A stretch of 9,493 nt of DNA from an uncultured Collinsella sp. (GCA_900552705.1 USAX01000076.1:1-9493), one strand, 5' to 3'. Shown: positions 1 through 6,821, counted from the first letter of the stretch. Made by a program: numbers and translations. Notes: generated by a model not told the origin, from the sequence alone.

Positions 1-1411
1 CAATAGCCAACCAGCCGATCACGATGCTCCACTCCACCATGTTGAGGGAGGCGGGAGAGAACGGAATCACGAGCAGGCCGATGATGATGGCGCAGGCAGC
101 GATAGCGAGGCCGATGCCAAACTTGCCACCGGGCACCTCGTAGGGACGAGGCAGGTCGGGCTCGGTGAAGCGCATGCGCAGGCAGGCGAGGGCGACCATG
201 CCGCAGGAGAAGATGAAGGCGAGAGCCGACACGTTGGTCAGAGGGATGAGCATGTTCTTGCCCAGGAACGGACCGACGACGGTGATGACGCCCAGAACGA
301 CGCAGGCGAGCTTGGGAGCGCCGGACTTGGGGTCGACCTCGGCGAACTGCTCGGGCAGCTGGCCCTTACGGCCCATGGCGAGCATGATGCGGCTCGTGGC
401 GCCGTAGAAGGAGTTCATCGGGCCCATGGGTCCAAGCGTGGCGATGACGAGCATGGCCAGGTACAGGAGCATGTTGATGCCCTTGAGGCAGGCAAGCGCG
501 GGAACCGGGCTCTTAACAAACTCATGCCAGTCGAGGATGGTGCCGAACGAGTAGATGCAGACCATGTAGAAGCCGCCGGCGGCCAGCAGAGCCAAGGAGA
601 TGATCTTGCCGAACTTGTTCCAGTTGAGGCCCTCGGCTGCTTCCTCAGCCTGCTGAGGAATGGTGTCGAAGCCGGCGTAGAAGAACGGGGTCAGAACCAG
701 GACCGAAACGATGCCTGCGAACAGGCTGGTGCCCTCGGTAGCGGGCTTGCCGCCGCCAGCACCGGTGACCTGGGAGAACACGGGCATGGCGTTGTCCGGC
801 GAGCCGGTGAACAGCGAGACGCCCATGGCGAGTAGCATGCCGCAGAGCAGGGCCTTGGTCAGGAAGGCCTGCAGCTTGGCGGCCGAGCTGGCACCGCGGA
901 AGTTGAGGAAGATGACGTAGGTTGCAAAGCCGAGCGCGATCAGCGTCGGGAACAGGTAAACGTCGGCGCCCAGGATGGTGTAGAGCTTGACGGCGCGCAG
1001 CCACTCAAGGCCGGGCAGGCTGCCGAACATCTCGGACACGAGGGTCGAGATGGCGATGGCCTCCCACGGGCACAGGATGCCGTTGCCCAGGGCCAGGAGC
1101 CAGCCGGTGATGTAGCTCATCGTACGGCCAAAGCTACGATCGACATACTCGACGATGCCGCCCGAAATGGGGATAGCAGCCGTGAGCTCACCGAAAACAG
1201 CTCCGACGGGCACGAGGAAGATTGCGCCCAAGAGGAATGCAATCATAGCGGGAACGGGACCGCCGCCCACGACCATCCAGTCGCCGACCTGCAGAACCCA
1301 ACCGGTACCGATGATGGCACCGAAACCGATGGTGAAGAAGTTCCAGAGCGAAAGCGTTTTCTTCATGCCGCCGTTGTCCTCGACTGCAACTTCTGCGTTC
1401 TTGTCCGCCAT
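1..1411 (-). CDS. APC-superfamily amino acid permease (3' end cut by window)
   Basis: An integral membrane transporter predicted to move an amino acid or related amine across the cytoplasmic membrane. The 470 visible residues give about 11-12 hydrophobic segments. The first, around residues 24-45, carries the APC-type signature GFGAIIGTGW, the unwound helix-1 substrate-binding region. Another family-like motif, FDTIPQQAEE, lies near residue 245. The ATG at 1411 is preceded by a strong GGAGGGG ribosome binding site (1416-1422) with normal spacing, and a short polar N-terminus (MADKNAEVAVEDNGG) comes before helix 1. No stop is reached: the reading frame runs off position 1 within what looks like the last helix. 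The substrate cannot be assigned. GTGW instead of the common GSGIF resembles less-studied APC branches rather than classical lysine or arginine permeases. It is divergent from the peptidase gene at 1767 and has its own leader with two inverted repeats. Family assignment is confident, substrate is not. Confidence 0.9.
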   Translation of the reverse strand, partial: MADKNAEVAVEDNGGMKKTLSLWNFFTIGFGAIIGTGWVLQVGDWMVVGGGPVPAMIAFLLGAIFLVPVGAVFGELTAAIPISGGIVEYVDRSFGRTMSYITGWLLALGNGILCPWEAIAISTLVSEMFGSLPGLEWLRAVKLYTILGADVYLFPTLIALGFATYVIFLNFRGASSAAKLQAFLTKALLCGMLLAMGVSLFTGSPDNAMPVFSQVTGAGGGKPATEGTSLFAGIVSVLVLTPFFYAGFDTIPQQAEEAAEGLNWNKFGKIISLALLAAGGFYMVCIYSFGTILDWHEFVKSPVPALACLKGINMLLYLAMLVIATLGPMGPMNSFYGATSRIMLAMGRKGQLPEQFAEVDPKSGAPKLACVVLGVITVVGPFLGKNMLIPLTNVSALAFIFSCGMVALACLRMRFTEPDLPRPYEVPGGKFGIGLAIAACAIIIGLLVIPFSPASLNMVEWSIVIGWLAI

Positions 1412-1431
1412 TGTTCCCCTCCTTTCCTTTT

Positions 1432-1476
1432 TGACGCCCCCTGGCGTCACCCCTTGCGCGGCCTGTTCGACCGCGC
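1432..1476 (-). promoter_or_regulatory. Two inverted repeats in the permease 5' leader
   Basis: Read on the minus strand, two hairpins lie between the permease ribosome binding site and any upstream promoter. The one nearer the gene is TGACGCC/GGCGTCA (1432-1438 with 1443-1449, 4-base loop), a perfect 7-bp stem that ends 9 bases before the SD core. The other is GCGCGG/CCGCGC (1456-1461 with 1471-1476, 9-base loop). No T-tract follows either stem on the minus strand, so neither is a normal intrinsic terminator for the permease. On the plus strand the GCGCGG stem is followed by GCTTTTATTT, so it could stop transcription coming out of the permease antisense strand. The stems are directly visible; a regulatory role is inference. 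Confidence 0.4.
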
Positions 1477-1573
1477 GCTTTTATTTCGTGGCTTTAAGAT
1501 ACGGCCTCGGCGCCACGCTGCCGCTTATGGCTCGACCGAAGGCAGAACTGCAAAACGAGCGGCGCCGTTTTTG

Positions 1574-1602
1574 GGACGAACGGCGGGAGACGCCATTCGT
1601 CC
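1574..1602. other. Strong 11-bp intergenic hairpin
   Basis: GGACGAA (1574-1580) pairs perfectly with TTCGTCC (1596-1602). After one C/A mismatch, GGCG (1582-1585) pairs with CGCC (1591-1594), leaving a 5-base loop (GGAGA). This is the best hairpin in the divergent intergenic region. It is not followed by a T-tract on either strand, so it is not a textbook terminator. It could be part of a leader or small RNA on either strand, or a remnant of a palindromic repeat. Only the structure is supported. Confidence 0.45.
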
Positions 1603-1636
1603 TGAACGCTTTCATCTTGTCTGCTTTTGGATACCT

Positions 1637-1669
1637 GTTGCCGTGACGCGTGGTGCGCGGCGCGGCAAC
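1637..1669. other. Nested inverted repeat upstream of the peptidase gene
   Basis: GTTGCCG (1637-1643) is perfectly complementary to CGGCAAC (1663-1669). Inside it CGCG (1647-1650) can pair with CGCG (1656-1659). It lies about 100 bases upstream of the peptidase start and about 225 bases upstream of the permease start, so it could belong to either leader or be an operator. The rest of the 1412-1766 gap holds no convincing gene. A TAGGAT hexamer at 1729-1734 is a possible plus-strand -10 element, but I see no good -35 partner. Confidence 0.35.
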
Positions 1670-1766
1670 GTTCATACCATTTGTCAGGCTTTTGGCGCAC
1701 ATACCCATGTGTCGTGCATCTTTTTATGTAGGATAGACAAGTTACACACGAGGCAAGGTGATTCGA

Positions 1767-2768
1767 ATGGCATACGGATACAATGACGGCGACCAACGGC
1801 CACAAAGCGTGCGCCTTGCCGGCCGCACCACGCCAACGCCCAGAAGCACCTCCGACAACGGCAACCCGCAGCGCCCCCAAGAGCAGCCCGGGGCTTCTTC
1901 TCGGCAACAAAGCCGTACCGTACAGCAGTCAGACCGCGTGAGTACGAGCACACGCCAACGCCAGACCGACACATCACAGCCGCGCCGCTACGATCGCCGT
2001 AAGACCGACTACTACGTTAAACGCTCCTTTTCGCGACCTCAACGCGATCGCGGCAATTCCGCCCCTCACCCCGCGTCGCATACCACAAGCCACGTGCTTC
2101 CGGCCCGCCGTCTACGCCTTGCGCTTTGCTCCATTGCCGCCTGCCTCGTCTTTGTGTTTTTGGGATCCTGTATCTCCCACGGATCAGCCGGTCTTGAGCC
2201 CACTGCCGAGGACAAGCTGCTTAAAGCTCCCGTCGCGCCCGGTTACTCCTTTGCGTTCTCGACCCCACGCTCGCAATGGCAGGCCGGTACCATGCCCCAC
2301 ATCTACCAAATTGACCCCGCATGGTCGGAGCTGTCCTATGCCGGTGGCACTATCCGCGAAAACGCTTGCGGTCCCACTTGCCTCACCATGGTCTATATCT
2401 TTAAGACCGGCCACACCGATAAGACGCCGGTCGATATATGCGCGCTGGCCGAAGCCGGCAACTACGCCCCCACTGGTGCCACCGAGTGGTCGTTTATGAC
2501 AGGCGGTGCGTGGCAGCTGGGACTCAACGGAACACAGCTCTATAACGATCGTGAATCGATTACCCAAGCACTTCACTCGGGTGCGCCCGTTATCGCCGCA
2601 GTGCGCCCCGGTACGTTTACCAACGTAGGCCACTACATCGTGCTCTACGGCATCGACAATGCCAATCAGATTGGCGTCTACGACCCCAACTCGGCCAGCC
2701 GCAGCGCCCGTCGCTGGGGCGTCGTAGAAGTCCTCAACGAAGTCGAAGCCATGTGGGCCTACTACTAG
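1767..2768 (+). CDS. Membrane-anchored C39-like cysteine peptidase family protein
   Basis: A 333-residue protein with three parts. Residues 1 to about 112 are very polar and basic (Q, R, S, T, P, D), low in complexity and probably disordered. Residues about 116-136 form one hydrophobic segment (LALCSIAACLVFVFLGSC) after an RRLR cluster, so the tail should stay in the cytoplasm and the rest should be outside. Residues about 180-333 look like a Peptidase_C39_2 papain-fold domain. The putative catalytic Cys201 is in ENACGPTCL, His289 in VGHYIVLYGID, and Asp306 in VYDPNS. The ATG at 1767 is chosen because AAGGTGA (1755-1761) lies 5-6 bases upstream; an in-frame GTG at 1758 overlaps that site and is less likely. 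LGSC at the end of the membrane segment faintly resembles a lipobox, but the preceding tail is far too long for a normal lipoprotein signal. Related domains process or degrade extracellular peptides, or act in cell-wall proteins. The substrate is unknown, and no bacteriocin or ABC transporter gene is adjacent. Confidence 0.88.
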   Translation: MAYGYNDGDQRPQSVRLAGRTTPTPRSTSDNGNPQRPQEQPGASSRQQSRTVQQSDRVSTSTRQRQTDTSQPRRYDRRKTDYYVKRSFSRPQRDRGNSAPHPASHTTSHVLPARRLRLALCSIAACLVFVFLGSCISHGSAGLEPTAEDKLLKAPVAPGYSFAFSTPRSQWQAGTMPHIYQIDPAWSELSYAGGTIRENACGPTCLTMVYIFKTGHTDKTPVDICALAEAGNYAPTGATEWSFMTGGAWQLGLNGTQLYNDRESITQALHSGAPVIAAVRPGTFTNVGHYIVLYGIDNANQIGVYDPNSASRSARRWGVVEVLNEVEAMWAYY

Positions 2769-2883
2769 TCAGTGAGCACTCATTGGGGACAGACTTAAAC
2801 GAGTGGTCGTTGGGGACAGTCTTACGGACGCCGGCCGAGAGCAGACGAAAAGGGCCATCCCGAACTGCTTGGAACTGCCGGCA

Positions 2884-2931
2884 CGGAAAGCGCATCCTGC
2901 TTTGGGGCCCAATAGCGGGATGCGCTTTCCG
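2884..2931. repeat. Perfect 14-bp inverted repeat inside copy 1
   Basis: CGGAAAGCGCATCC (2884-2897) is the exact reverse complement of GGATGCGCTTTCCG (2918-2931). The stem extends inward through a T-G wobble and two more pairs (2898-2900 with 2915-2917). The loop itself holds TTGGG/CCCAA (2902-2906 with 2908-2912). Together these form a long cruciform-capable structure. CTGCCGGCAcGGAAAG at 2875-2890 also echoes CTGCCGGCAGGAAAG at 3092-3106 in the right end of the element, so the parts share ancestry. Confidence 0.75.
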
Positions 2932-3055
2932 TTAGCGGCCCGTTTGGGAAACTAGGGACCGCTTTTCGACAAAAATCTGGGATGCATTTTCCGATTGAGG
3001 GCCTCAAGGGAAACCGCACCCCATGTTGGACGCTCATTCTGGGATGTGCTTTCCG
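2917..3055. repeat. GGGATGCGCTTTCCG motif, three copies at a 62-base period
   Basis: Three direct copies occur: GGGATGCGCTTTCCG at 2917-2931, GGGATGCATTTTCCG at 2979-2993 and GGGATGTGCTTTCCG at 3041-3055. Start-to-start spacing is exactly 62 bases both times. The first two 62-base units also share GGCC, GGGAAAC and a closing TCT at equivalent positions, but are otherwise diverged. Each of these two units can fold: TTTCC (2926-2930) with GGAAA (2947-2951), and TTTCC (2988-2992) plus TTGAGG with CCTCAA plus GGAAA (3002-3013). A fourth, looser copy (GGGATGCGCCTTCCC, 8866-8880) lies beside repeat copy 2. Confidence 0.65.
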
Positions 3056-3171
3056 CAGTTGATCGATGCGGCCTTTAAGGACTGTCCCAAGCTGCCGGCA
3101 GGAAAGGAACGTCCCCAAGTGCCGGGTTTCCGCAGTCTGCAATGCTCCTCATGAACAGCCGCCTCAATAGC

Positions 3172-3205
3172 AAAAGCCCCCGCGGACGAAGCGGACCGCG
3201 GGGGC
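3172..3205 (-). terminator. Rho-independent terminator of the PTS/bgl operon
   Basis: On the minus strand a perfect 10-bp stem GCCCCCGCGG/CCGCGGGGGC (3176-3185 with 3196-3205, 10-base loop) is followed by TTTTGC. It starts 17 bases after the stop codon of the 6-phospho-beta-glucosidase gene, as expected for the end of that transcript. The flanking AATAGCAAAAGCCCC (3166-3180) is also found at the terminator of the carbamate kinase gene (9047-9061). Confidence 0.9.
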
Positions 3206-3221
3206 AACAGACCTGCAAGAG

Positions 3222-4676
3222 TTAACTCAAGTCCTCGCCATTTGATGCAATGACCTTTTGGTACCAGCAGAAGCTGTCCTTTCGGTAGCGATCGAACGTG
3301 CCTTTGCCCGTATCATCGGCATCGACATAAACAAAGCCATAGCGCTTCTTCATCTGCCCCGTCGAGGCCGACACCAAATCGATACAGCCCCACGGCGTGT
3401 ATCCCATCAGGTCAACACCGTCCTCGACAATTGCATCGCGCAGCGCAAGAATATGCCTGCGCAGGTAATCAATATGATACGCATCGTGGACTTTGCCGTC
3501 TTCCAGCGCATCGAGTCCGCCCACACCGTTCTCGGCGATAAAGAGCGGAAGATGGTAACGATCGTGGTAGCCGGCAAGCGTCACGCGCAAACCCAGCGCA
3601 TCGATCTGCCACTTCCAGGCAGTCTCTTTATCCTTGAGGTACGGATTGCGCAGCGTCGGGAACACGTTGCCCTCCGCCTTCTCGGCGATCACCTGATCAT
3701 CGGCGCACACCAAGCGCGAGCAATAGTACGAGAACGAGATGAAGTCGACCGTATGCTCTGCCAGATACTCCGTATCGCCCGGCCCAAAGGGCACGTGAAC
3801 ACCCTCTTTCTCGAGCGCACGCAGCTTCCAAGCAGGATAGGCGCCCGCAGCCATCACGTCTGTGTAGAAGTAGCGGCCGCGGTCCTCCTCATACGCAAGC
3901 CATACGTCCTCGGGCGCACAACGGTACGGATAGGTCGCACCGGCAGCGATCATGCAACCCACCTTGTTTGCGGGATCGATCTTGTGCAGAATCTCGACAG
4001 CGCGAGCGCTCGCCATAAACATATGGTGCGAGAACGCCGCGGTCACGGCTGCACGGTCACGCTCATCCTCGAGCGTGACACCCGCGTTGAGATAGGACAG
4101 CGCCACGCTGTTGATCTCGTTGAACGTAAGCCAATAACGCACGAGGCCCTGGTACGCGCGTCCGACGGTCTCGACGTAGTGCGCATACCGCTCGATCATC
4201 TCTCGGCTTTGCCAGCCACCATAGCGCTCGACCAGAGCCAACGGATAGTCGTAGTGCGACAGCGTCACAAGCGGCTCGATTCCATGCTCGCGCAGCGCCT
4301 CGAATACCTGACGGTAAAACTCCAAGCCCTCGCCGTTGGGCTCGGCCTCCATCCCTGTGGGAAAAATACGGCTCCAGCAAATCGAAAGACGCAGGCACTT
4401 AAAGCCCATCTCGGCAAAGAGCTCGACGTCCTCGTGCCAATGATGGAAGAAGTCGTTGCCCCAGCGGCATGGATACAGCCTGTCCGGATCGTCCACGGGC
4501 TTTTGCCTGCCAAACATTACATCCCAGCGGTCGGAACCCTGTGGGATCAGGTCGGAGTGCGACATGCCGCGGCCACCCTCGTTCCAGCCCCCTTCGGCCT
4601 GGTTGGCGGCGAGGGCACCACCCCACAAAAAGCCCTCGGGCATACCGGCGGCAGACGTTCTGTCAAAGTAACTCAT
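3222..4676 (-). CDS. 6-phospho-beta-glucosidase, glycoside hydrolase family 1
   Basis: A cytoplasmic enzyme expected to hydrolyse phosphorylated beta-glucosides such as cellobiose 6-phosphate, arbutin-P or salicin-P, releasing glucose 6-phosphate. The 484 residues match the usual length of the BglA/AscB type. Seen in order: the N-terminal FLWGGALAANQAEGG signature (residues 16-30), the acid/base Glu187 in YWLTFNEIN, the nucleophile Glu382 in LFIAENGVGG, and the phosphate-recognition segment from about Ser436 to KKRYG (443-447). That segment separates phospho-glucosidases from plain beta-glucosidases. The C-terminal KVIASNGEDL is also typical of the family. The ATG at 4676 lies one base after the EIIC stop codon, with GAGG 12 bases upstream inside the EIIC gene, which suggests translational coupling. 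It is the last gene of the operon before the terminator at 3172-3205. The symbol could be bglA, ascB or licH-like; substrate specificity cannot be read from sequence, so none is given. Confidence 0.95.
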   Translation of the reverse strand: MSYFDRTSAAGMPEGFLWGGALAANQAEGGWNEGGRGMSHSDLIPQGSDRWDVMFGRQKPVDDPDRLYPCRWGNDFFHHWHEDVELFAEMGFKCLRLSICWSRIFPTGMEAEPNGEGLEFYRQVFEALREHGIEPLVTLSHYDYPLALVERYGGWQSREMIERYAHYVETVGRAYQGLVRYWLTFNEINSVALSYLNAGVTLEDERDRAAVTAAFSHHMFMASARAVEILHKIDPANKVGCMIAAGATYPYRCAPEDVWLAYEEDRGRYFYTDVMAAGAYPAWKLRALEKEGVHVPFGPGDTEYLAEHTVDFISFSYYCSRLVCADDQVIAEKAEGNVFPTLRNPYLKDKETAWKWQIDALGLRVTLAGYHDRYHLPLFIAENGVGGLDALEDGKVHDAYHIDYLRRHILALRDAIVEDGVDLMGYTPWGCIDLVSASTGQMKKRYGFVYVDADDTGKGTFDRYRKDSFCWYQKVIASNGEDLS

Positions 4677-4677
4677 G

Positions 4678-6026
4678 CTACTCAGTATCCTCGGCAGAAG
4701 CTGCCGCGGCGTTCTCCTGCTCCTGATCCAGGAGCAGGTTGTCGTACACCTTAAAGAACGGGTACCAGACCACAGCCATGACCACGATCAAAACGATCGT
4801 AAACACCCAGATGCGCGGGTCGAGGCACTGGATAAAGCCCTGAACGAAGATGGGGAACGTGCCGCTCACCAAGATGTAGAAGTTAGAGACAAGACCCAGT
4901 GAGACCGCACCCCAATACAGCAGGGCCGAGATCATGCCGCCTAGCACAAACGGAATCATGAGGATCGGGTTGAAGATGATGGGCGCGCCGAAGATCGCGG
5001 GCTCGGAGATACGGAAGAAGCTCGGCACGATCGATGCCTTGCCAAATGCCTTGAGCTGCTGCGACTTTGCCCTAAACGCGCAGAGCGCCACAAAAGAGAA
5101 CGTATTACCCGTGCCGCCGATGAGGTTGATGACCATCGACATGAGCACCGGGTGGAACTCAAGCGGCTGCCCGGCAGCATAGAGCGAGGCGTTGGCGGCA
5201 AAGGCGGCAAGCGTGACCGGGGCGGTGATGGGCATTACGATCATGTTGCCGTGGACGCCAAAGCACCAAAACAGCAGCGTCATGAAGCAGATAAGCAGTG
5301 CGCCGGGCACAGAGTCAACTGCGACGGAAAGCGGGGCAGCGAGCAGCTTCTCGATAACCGAGGGGATGGACAGCGCGGGATCGATCATCTGGATCAGCAG
5401 GTTGCCGCCAAAGAAGATGAGGATGTTGGCGAGCATAGGTACGATGGCGCCAAAGGTTTCGGACAAAAACGGCGGCACGCCATCGGGCATCTTGATGGTG
5501 ATGCCCTTGGTCTGGCAGAAGCGCGTGACCTCGACGGAGACCAAGGCAACGATGATGGCGGTAAACAGGCCCTGCGCACCCAGATAGGTGCAGGGGACCG
5601 CCTGGAGCACGGACTCGTCAGCAAGCTGGTAGTAGGACGACGGCGCCGCGGCGATCAGGAACATCACCAGTGAGGTCATGCCGGCGTTAAGCTTGGGCAT
5701 CTTGTAGGTGCCCGCCAGGTTATAGGCAATTGCGAACGTCACGATCACCGACAGTATGCCCATCGTCATGTTGAAGGGGATGAGCAGCGTGAGCTTATTG
5801 GCCGTGGCAAAATCGAGCCAAGGGCCAAAGACGGACCAGAACCCGCCCTGCGCCACCAGGTCGGCCGTGACCGGCGGGTTGGCGAGGACCATAAAGACGG
5901 CAGATACCAAGATGAAGCTGATCGCGCTCATAAAGCCCTTTTGCATGGAGGCAAAGTGGCGCTCGGTGCCGCAGAAATTGGCGATAGGGGTCAGTTTTCC
6001 TGAAGCAGGGTCATGAACTTCTCCAT
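4678..6026 (-). CDS. PTS cellobiose/beta-glucoside EIIC, with an apparent frameshift near the N-terminus
   Basis: The membrane channel of a lactose/cellobiose-family PTS, which takes up and phosphorylates a beta-glucoside together with EIIA and EIIB. From the ATG at 5946 there are 422 residues with about ten hydrophobic segments. Family motifs are MPDGVPPFLSETF, FGVHGNM (conserved His), LIGGTGNTFSF and FFRISEPAIFGAPIIFNP (conserved Glu); in the Bacillus cereus ChbC structure the equivalent His and Glu line the sugar site. However, ATG 5946 has no ribosome binding site. A well-placed ATG at 6026, with AGGAGG 5 bases upstream, starts MEKFMTLLQE and then meets TGA at 5993-5991. One extra A in the A4 run (5998-5995) would give MEKFMTLLQEKLTPIANF and continue in frame through TERHFAS to the 422-residue part, about 449 residues in all, as expected for the family. 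The break could be a sequence error, a real mutation, or slippage. If it is real, only a shorter protein starting at 5946 could be made. Confidence 0.88.
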
Positions 6027-6035
6027 GGTCGCCTC

Positions 6036-6329
6036 CTAACCCAACAGCGACTGGGCGAGCGCCAGCACGTTGGCGGCGTTGCCCATGCCGTAGTCCTGTG
6101 CGGGGATGACCGCGGTCGGCTTACCGCTCCCCTGCTTGACGGTGTTGAGCTGGTAGGACACCTGCGGCCCCAAGAGCAGCACGTCATAATTGGCGCACGT
6201 CTCCTGATACTCGCCGATACCCACCGCATCGATATCGAGCTCGATGCCGTTTTGCTCCGCATATTTCTCGAGTTTCTTCATCAGAATGCTTGTAGACAGA
6301 CCAGCTGCGCAAACAAGAAGGATCTTCAT
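6036..6329 (-). CDS. PTS lactose/cellobiose-family EIIB
   Basis: A cytoplasmic phosphocarrier of 97 residues, the usual size for a free-standing EIIB of the lactose/cellobiose family. It accepts phosphate from EIIA on a cysteine and passes it to the sugar bound by EIIC. The N-terminal MKILLVCAAGLSTSIL is the classic phosphate-loop strand with active Cys7. LLLGPQVSYQL and AVIPAQDYGMGNAANVL match the rest of the fold. An upstream in-frame ATG at 6347 would add six residues (MRRESL), but it has no ribosome binding site, while AAGGGA lies 7 bases before the ATG at 6329. That site is one arm of the palindrome AAGGGATTCCCTT (6330-6342). The stop codon (6036-6038) overlaps the edge of the EIIC ribosome binding site, so the two genes are closely coupled. 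Confidence 0.94.
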   Translation of the reverse strand: MKILLVCAAGLSTSILMKKLEKYAEQNGIELDIDAVGIGEYQETCANYDVLLLGPQVSYQLNTVKQGSGKPTAVIPAQDYGMGNAANVLALAQSLLG

Positions 6330-6375
6330 AAGGGATTCCCTTCGCATTGATTGGTTGGATAGTCACCGCACGCCG

Positions 6376-6702
6376 CTAGGCGTTCTTGGTTGCAGTGCGC
6401 TCATACAGACAGATCAGCTCCTGCACGAGCTCCTGAGCAAGCATGGAGCACATGAGGTGGTCCTGAGCATGGACCAGCAACACATCCACCGACAGATGCT
6501 CGCCCGCTGCCTCAGTCGAAAGCAGCTGCGTTTGGATGTGGTGAGCCTTGATTCCCGCATCCTTTGACTGCTTCATGAGTTTGGCGGCGGCGTCAAAATC
6601 CCCCGCTTTTGCCTTTTCAAGGGCTTCGAAGGCAAGGCTGCGTGCCTCTCCCGCTGCAGCGACCAGCTGAAATGAAACCATCTCGGTTCCCTGATCGTCC
6701 AT
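6376..6702 (-). CDS. PTS lactose/cellobiose-family EIIA
   Basis: A cytoplasmic phosphocarrier of 108 residues, predicted to form the trimeric all-helical EIIA of the lactose/cellobiose family. It takes phosphate from HPr and gives it to EIIB. The signature VHAQDHLM is present, with phospho-acceptor His78 and metal-binding Asp81 at the same numbers as in classical lactose EIIA proteins. The helix GEARSLAFEALEKAKAGDFDAAAKLM is also typical. The start at 6702 has GGAGAGGAG 6-7 bases upstream. It is the first enzyme gene after the regulator, separated from it by 119 bases that may hold a promoter, and is followed 46 bases later by EIIB. Confidence 0.95.
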   Translation of the reverse strand: MDDQGTEMVSFQLVAAAGEARSLAFEALEKAKAGDFDAAAKLMKQSKDAGIKAHHIQTQLLSTEAAGEHLSVDVLLVHAQDHLMCSMLAQELVQELICLYERTATKNA

Positions 6703-6821
6703 AACGGTCTCCTCTCCCGTGATGTTTGGTTTGTACTTGAATATTCGAAACGCCTATCTCCCGCCCGCAATCCTCGAGGTTTATTGCAGGTAGACAGACA
6801 GGGTTATCGACAAAAGAAGTC
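6703..6821 (-). promoter_or_regulatory. Possible promoter/operator region of the PTS operon
   Basis: This 119-base gap between the regulator stop and the EIIA start is the natural place for a regulated promoter. On the minus strand TTGCGG (6765-6770) lies 18 bases before GAATAT (6741-6746), a weak -35/-10 pair; the second hexamer matches only 3 of 6 consensus bases. The 8-base palindromes CCTCGAGG (6772-6779, just upstream of the putative -35) and GAATATTC (6739-6746) are candidate operator halves. No intrinsic terminator is seen after the regulator, so readthrough from the regulator transcript is also possible. I found no antiterminator-type terminator here, which fits a DNA-binding activator rather than an RNA-binding BglG. 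Confidence 0.3.

Larger units (their letters stand above)
2780..3129. repeat. Dispersed repeat element, copy 1 (long form)
   Basis: The left end (2780-2817) matches 8894-8931 at 35 of 38 bases. The right end (3076-3129) matches 8975-9028 at 53 of 54 bases. The left end holds two direct copies of a TTGGGGACAGnCTTA motif, at 2783-2797 and 2810-2824, 27 bases apart. The right end contains GTCCCAAG, the palindrome CTGCCGGCAG and GTCCCCAAG, so the two ends are imperfect inverted repeats of each other. Here the ends enclose about 258 bases, against 43 in copy 2. No transposase is encoded, which suggests a non-autonomous palindromic (REP/MITE-like) element. It fills the convergent gap between the peptidase gene and the sugar operon and may help terminate transcription from both sides. 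Confidence 0.8.

Noticed and set aside
1456..1484. Intrinsic terminator on the plus strand (GCGCGG stem followed by GCTTTTATTT)
   Set aside because: No gene reads into it on the plus strand and the stem is short with a broken T-tract, so I kept it only as a leader inverted repeat.
1729..1734. TAGGAT as the -10 of a peptidase promoter
   Set aside because: Spacing to every candidate -35 (TTGTCA at 1681, TTGGCG at 1692) is wrong, so I did not list it as a promoter.
1155..1786. Overlapping open frames on the plus strand across the permease start and the intergenic gap
   Set aside because: They have no ribosome binding site and no recognisable motifs, and partly overlap the permease gene on the other strand. 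They are also low in plausible protein composition.
2917..3055. Possible CRISPR-like array because of regular spacing
   Set aside because: Only three imperfect 15-base motifs are present. The intervening sequence is partly shared between units, and there are no cas genes.
2822..3142. 106-codon minus-strand open frame across repeat copy 1
   Set aside because: It is made of the repeat units themselves, lies beyond the operon terminator, and has no ribosome binding site.
3258..4754. Long 498-codon open frame on the plus strand
   Set aside because: It lies opposite the GH1 6-phospho-beta-glucosidase gene, which has intact catalytic motifs. Its translation is rich in Arg and His with no recognisable domain, as expected of an antisense shadow in GC-rich DNA.
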